Positions 60,276 to 64,000 of a stretch of DNA of 64,000 nucleotides are shown piece after piece; the stretch's first letter is position 1; every line of letters begins with the position of its first letter. The DNA is taken from assembly GCF_017876495.1 (NCBI RefSeq), contig NZ_JAGIOB010000001.1:806001-870000 (forward strand). Direction: 5' to 3'. The notes below the pieces were generated by a model. That model was not told where the DNA came from, searched no databases, and was given only the letters and a program-made list of their open reading frames with translations. This stretch comes from Microlunatus capsulatus. Its GTDB lineage: Bacteria > Actinomycetota > Actinomycetes > Propionibacteriales > Propionibacteriaceae. Position numbers and translations under genes: made by a program.

Positions 60276-61993
60276 TGCGCGGCACCCTGAGGACGGCCGC
60301 GGTGCTGCTCACCGCGGCGGCGCTGGCGGCGACGGCCGGACCGGCGCAGGCCGGTGGACGCGGCGGCCGCTTCGACCAGCCCGAGGACGGGTTCCCCTCG
60401 CCGCGCACCGTGCTGCGGTCCGGCACCCCGCAGTCGGCCGGCCTGGACCCCGCGCCGCTGGAGCGGGCCTGGGACACCGTCACCGGCCTGGAGCAGGCCC
60501 CGGAGGACGGCCACCCGCTGTACCCGGGCGCCGTGCTGACCTACGGCCACGAGGGCCGGGTGGTGATGACGCGCGCGAGCGGGTACGCCCGGCTCTACGC
60601 CGACGGCGCGGGGACGCTGCTGCCGGCGGACGAGCGGATCGCGACGCGGACCGACACGATCTACGACCTCGCCTCGATCTCGAAGCTGTTCACCTCCGTC
60701 GTGGTCATGCAGCAGGTGGAGCGCGGCCGGATCGACCTCGACGCCCCGGTGGCGCGCTACGTGCCGGAGTTCGCGGCCCACGACAAGGCGGGCATCACCA
60801 TCCGCCAGCTGCTCACGCACACCTCGGGCTTCCCCGCCTTCCTGCCGTTCTGGAGCGCGTACCCCGACCCGGCCTCGCGGATGCACGCGGCGCTGACGGC
60901 GGAGACGGTGAACGAGCCCGGCTCCACCTACCTGTACAGCGACCTCAACCTCATCACCCTCGGCGAGGTCGTCCACCGCGTCAGCGGCGAACCGCTGGAG
61001 CGGCTGGTGGCCGAGGGGATCACCCGTCCCCTGGCGATGCGGGACACCGGCTACAACCCGGACCCCTCGCTGCGGCCGCGGATCGCCGCGACGGAGTTCC
61101 AGACCGCGCCGGACCGCGGCATGGTCTGGGGACAGGTGCACGACGAGAACGCCTGGTCCTTCGGCGGCGTGGCCGGGCACGCAGGCGTGTTCTCGACCGC
61201 CCGGGACCTGTCCGTGCTGGCCCAGACCATGATCAACGGCGGCAGCTACGGCGGCCACCGGATCCTGTCCCCCGCGTCGGTGCAGCAGATGATCACCAAC
61301 GAGAACGCGGCCTTCCCCGGCGATGATCATGGTCTGGGCTTCGAGCTGGACCAGCGGTGGTACATGGGCGGGCTCGCCTCGCAGCGCACGGCCGGGCACA
61401 CCGGCTACACCGGCACGTCACTGGTGATCGACTTCTCCTCGCGCTCGTTCGTCATCCTGCTGACGAACCGGGTGCACCCCAGCCGGAGCTGGGGCAGCGT
61501 CAACCCAGCCCGCGTCGCGGCCGCCCAGGGGATGGCGGAAGCGCTGGCGGTCAAGCCTCGCGAGGGTCGCGACGCCTGGTTCTCCGGCACCGCGAACGCC
61601 CGGACGGCGACGCTCACCGTGCCGGTGCCCGCCACCGGACCGGCCGAGCTGGCCTTCGACCAGCTGGTCGACACCGAGAGCAGCGACCTGCTGACGCTCG
61701 AGGTCTCCACCGACGACGGCGCCAGCTGGGCCCCGCTGCCCTACCGGGCGGGCGGCGAGGTCGTCGAGGGCGGCTACGCCGTCGCGGGACGACGGACCTG
61801 GGACCGGGCGAGGGCCGCGCTGCCGGCCGGGCCGTCGCTGGTCCGCTGGACCTACACCCAGGATGCGAGCCTGTCCGGCCGCGGGGTCTACCTCGACGGC
61901 ATCGCGGTCACCCAGGGCCGGCGGACCGTCGTCGACGCCGAGCACCACCCCGGCGTCGTCACCGCCGACGGCTGGACGCGCGCCCGACGCTGA
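60275..61993 (+). CDS. amiE: Secreted serine hydrolase, class C beta-lactamase fold (AmiE-like)
   Basis: A 572-residue exported protein with signal peptide ending AQA. The serine site is S134-x-x-K137 (LASISKLFT), the second motif Y221-S-D (YLYSDLN), and the third GHTGYTG. A C-terminal jelly-roll-like domain (~430-572: LLTLEVSTDDGASWAPL, SLSGRGVYLDGIAV) is extra. Placement behind nagZ and namZ suggests it corresponds to Bacillus AmiE (YbbE), which removes the peptide from MurNAc. A GTG codon one earlier is an alternative start. Confidence 0.88.
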   Translation: MRGTLRTAAVLLTAAALAATAGPAQAGGRGGRFDQPEDGFPSPRTVLRSGTPQSAGLDPAPLERAWDTVTGLEQAPEDGHPLYPGAVLTYGHEGRVVMTRASGYARLYADGAGTLLPADERIATRTDTIYDLASISKLFTSVVVMQQVERGRIDLDAPVARYVPEFAAHDKAGITIRQLLTHTSGFPAFLPFWSAYPDPASRMHAALTAETVNEPGSTYLYSDLNLITLGEVVHRVSGEPLERLVAEGITRPLAMRDTGYNPDPSLRPRIAATEFQTAPDRGMVWGQVHDENAWSFGGVAGHAGVFSTARDLSVLAQTMINGGSYGGHRILSPASVQQMITNENAAFPGDDHGLGFELDQRWYMGGLASQRTAGHTGYTGTSLVIDFSSRSFVILLTNRVHPSRSWGSVNPARVAAAQGMAEALAVKPREGRDAWFSGTANARTATLTVPVPATGPAELAFDQLVDTESSDLLTLEVSTDDGASWAPLPYRAGGEVVEGGYAVAGRRTWDRARAALPAGPSLVRWTYTQDASLSGRGVYLDGIAVTQGRRTVVDAEHHPGVVTADGWTRARR

Positions 61994-62023
61994 CCCCGCC
62001 CGCCCGCGCCGGGTGCTGACGGC

Positions 62024-63895
62024 TCACCAGCCGCCGCCACCGCCGCCGCCGACGCCGCCCCCGGCGGACCCGCTGCTCATCCCGGAGGCGCCGCCGGTGC
62101 CGGCGGTGGCCGCCGTCATCGAGGTGGTGGCGGCCTGGGAGAACGCGCCGAGGGTGTCGGCGAACGACGCGCCGCCGGCCGTGGCGAAGAGGAACGGCTG
62201 GGTGCCCACATACCAGGTGGGCAGCGGCACGGCGTGGCCGCGGGCGGCGAGCTCGGCGAAGACCCGGGCCCACCGCTCGGCGACGCCGAAGGCGATGGCG
62301 TGCGGCAGGTAGCGGGAGAAGAGGTCCTCGCCTTCCTCGAAGCGGATCTGCTCGGCCTCGGCGGTCTCCAGGTAGAGCTGGAAGCCGACCGCCTGGTCGA
62401 GCACGGCGCTGCCGGCCGGCGTCCGGGCGGGCATCGCGTGCGCGGCCACCAGCAGGACCACGCCCACTCCCACGACGGCCAGCCCGACCAGGCCCCAGCC
62501 GACGGTGAGGGCCAGCACCAGGGTCAGCACGGCGCCGGCGACGAGCACGCCCGCCCCGAGCCCGTACCAGCGCCCGCGGACCGTCGCCGGGTTGCCGGTG
62601 AACCAGCCCTGCTCGGTCACCGCCGCGTACAGCGCCTTCTGCACCTCCCCCACCGCCCCGGCGAACGAGACGCCCAGGTCGTCGAGGTCGACCTCGTCGC
62701 GGGAGCCGAACACGCGCTGGAGCACCAGCTCCTCGTAGGCCAGCAGCGGTTCGCGCGGCCGGTCGCCGGCCGCCGTCCGGACCAACCGCCACGACCGGTC
62801 CTCAGCGCCCTTCCCGGCCCCGCCGGCCTTCCCGCTCCCCCCGGGTCCGCCGGTCTCGACGATCCGCAGGTGCCCCCGGACCGCGAGGTCGACGACGGTC
62901 GCCGTCACGTCGTGGGTGTGGGCGACCTCGTCGACCAGCGTGCCCAGCTCGCCCGGACGGACGCCGTCGGGCGGGGTGAACCGGACCGCGACCGGTGCCC
63001 GCCGGTCACGGGGGCCGCTGGGGGCGGACGCCCCGCCGACCGGCGCGAGGCCCGGCGTCAGCCCGACGTGCTGCCGGTCGCGGCCGCCCCGGCGGGCCCG
63101 GGCCAGCACCGCCCCCGCGCCCAGCAGCGCGACCGCGCCGGCCAGGCCCGCCGTCAGCGGCGCCACGGTGAAGGTGTTGCCGAGGTTCCGCCGCGGCAGC
63201 AGCACCGGCTCGGCCCCGACGAAGGTGCCGGCCGGCCAGGCCGCGACGACGGTGAGGCCGCTGCCCGGCTCGACCCGGTCCTGGCGGTAGGTGACCGCGT
63301 CCCCCGACACGTCCGCGGCGGCGCAGGCGGCGTCGGCCCCGTCCTGGCCGACGGCGCAGCGGGCGCCGACCACCGGCGCGGGGCCGCTCAGGGTCACGGT
63401 GACCGCGCTGAGCGGCACCTCCCACTGGTCGCCGACGACGTTCCAGAAGATCTCGTCCTGGCCGCCCGCGCCGGTGCCGGGGTTGACGACGCCGCGGATC
63501 CGGTAGCCGATCTCGTAGCTCTGCACGCCGTCGACCTCGACGTCCTCGTCGCCGACCCGGATGGCCAGGGCCCCGCCGTCCTCGTCGGTCTCCACCTGCG
63601 CGGGCGCCCCGCTGGGGCTCGCCGCGGTGACGTCGGTGACCTCGAAGCCCCGGTAGTGGTCGGGGTCGCCGGCGATCTCCTGGCGCAGCGGCAGCGTGAC
63701 GTGGGGGCCGTGGCCCGCGGTGCCCGCGAAGTCGAAGTCGAACGCGACCCGGACGTCGATGGTGCCGTCGGAAGCGGCGCGCGCGGTGAGGTCGTAGCGG
63801 GTGACCGCCCAGTCGTCCTCGTCCGCGGCAGCCGTCCCCGGGACGGCGAGCAGGAGGAGCAGACCCAGGACGGCGGTGGTGGCGAGACGTCTCAC
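62024..63895 (-). CDS. DUF2207 membrane protein, paralogue 2
   Basis: A 623-residue protein starting at GTG (VRRLATTAVLGLLLLL): signal peptide, extracellular DUF2207 domain with EIFWNVVGDQWEVPLSAV, hydrophobic segments near 250-270 and 445-480, then FQLYLETAEAEQIRFEEGED (as in paralogue 1) and a Gly-rich tail ending GGGW. It converges with the AmiE-like gene. Function unknown; the shared architecture with 16942-18822 indicates an old duplication. Confidence 0.85.
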   Translation of the reverse strand: MRRLATTAVLGLLLLLAVPGTAAADEDDWAVTRYDLTARAASDGTIDVRVAFDFDFAGTAGHGPHVTLPLRQEIAGDPDHYRGFEVTDVTAASPSGAPAQVETDEDGGALAIRVGDEDVEVDGVQSYEIGYRIRGVVNPGTGAGGQDEIFWNVVGDQWEVPLSAVTVTLSGPAPVVGARCAVGQDGADAACAAADVSGDAVTYRQDRVEPGSGLTVVAAWPAGTFVGAEPVLLPRRNLGNTFTVAPLTAGLAGAVALLGAGAVLARARRGGRDRQHVGLTPGLAPVGGASAPSGPRDRRAPVAVRFTPPDGVRPGELGTLVDEVAHTHDVTATVVDLAVRGHLRIVETGGPGGSGKAGGAGKGAEDRSWRLVRTAAGDRPREPLLAYEELVLQRVFGSRDEVDLDDLGVSFAGAVGEVQKALYAAVTEQGWFTGNPATVRGRWYGLGAGVLVAGAVLTLVLALTVGWGLVGLAVVGVGVVLLVAAHAMPARTPAGSAVLDQAVGFQLYLETAEAEQIRFEEGEDLFSRYLPHAIAFGVAERWARVFAELAARGHAVPLPTWYVGTQPFLFATAGGASFADTLGAFSQAATTSMTAATAGTGGASGMSSGSAGGGVGGGGGGGW

Positions 63896-64000
63896 CCCGC
63901 CCAGCGTAGGAGGGGCGGAGGTCGGCGCCGGGACGCGGGCGGGGGCGCCACAGAACTTCGACGTGCAACTCCGCGACGGCTGTGGCAGCGTGAGGACGTG

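Overview
The window comes from a chromosome of a very high-GC actinobacterium. Gene content and order point to Actinomycetia, and a Geodermatophilaceae-like relative (Blastococcus, Geodermatophilus or Modestobacter type) is my best guess from recall, not from a search. The signs are: an actinobacterial tmRNA with a tag ending ALAA, the prfB-ftsE-ftsX-smpB-ssrA order, homodimeric AceE beside DUF3052 and AhpE, a fasR / fabD-fabH-acpP-fabF-accD fatty-acid locus, DUF3145, and frequent GTG starts. Most of the DNA is ordinary core chromosome. The clearest foreign stretch is about 1.26 kb behind a tRNA-Val gene.

Layout. 1-5.9 kb: the 3' part of a PhoD-type phosphatase, a UraA-type permease, a CmtR-like metal sensor coupled to a CDF transporter behind a 22-bp operator palindrome, and a divergent TetR / NAD(P)-binding reductase pair. 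5.9-15.2 kb: small Cys proteins with related hairpins, Nudix and MBL hydrolases, a P-loop kinase, a V8-like serine protease without an export signal, GNAT, a secreted TAP-type peptidase, two VOC proteins, a zinc alcohol dehydrogenase and an AraC regulator. 15.2-25.2 kb (mostly minus strand): prfB, ftsE, ftsX, a secreted coiled-coil M23 hydrolase, a Gfo/Idh oxidoreductase, smpB, a DUF2207 membrane protein, a DUF1707/DUF4870 protein and ssrA. This joins division (FtsEX plus its probable hydrolase) with translation release and ribosome rescue.

25.3-31.7 kb: a ROK protein with altered active-site residues, a membrane protein, tRNA-Val(UAC), then the insert. The insert has visibly lower GC, carries one gene (an Mrr-type endonuclease), and is bounded by a 36/37-bp direct repeat of the tRNA 3' half. 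It looks like a minimal defence island or the remnant of an integrative element. After it come an F420-type/aldo-keto reductase pair, a PLP dehydratase, and AhpE-DUF3052.

32-49.4 kb: aceE, an inositol-monophosphatase family protein, pirin and PHP proteins, the FasR-type regulator, then an inserted block (ECF sigma, anti-sigma, DUF4397 surface protein, class F sortase, TspO), then fabD-fabH-acpP-fabF-accD. FabD has an unusual C-terminal biotinyl/lipoyl-like extension, and a 44-bp perfect palindrome separates acpP from fabF. 49.4-55.2 kb: a VanZ-family protein, a PQQ-type sugar dehydrogenase lipoprotein, a GH63-type glucosidase, an AbiEi/DUF559-type putative nuclease bracketed by two copies of a hairpin repeat, and DUF3145.

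55.4-64 kb: a diacylglycerol-kinase family protein, then a three-gene secreted operon resembling Bacillus nagZ-namZ-amiE (stepwise breakdown of peptidoglycan fragments), and a second DUF2207 paralogue. All assignments are from reading the sequence; no database search was possible.
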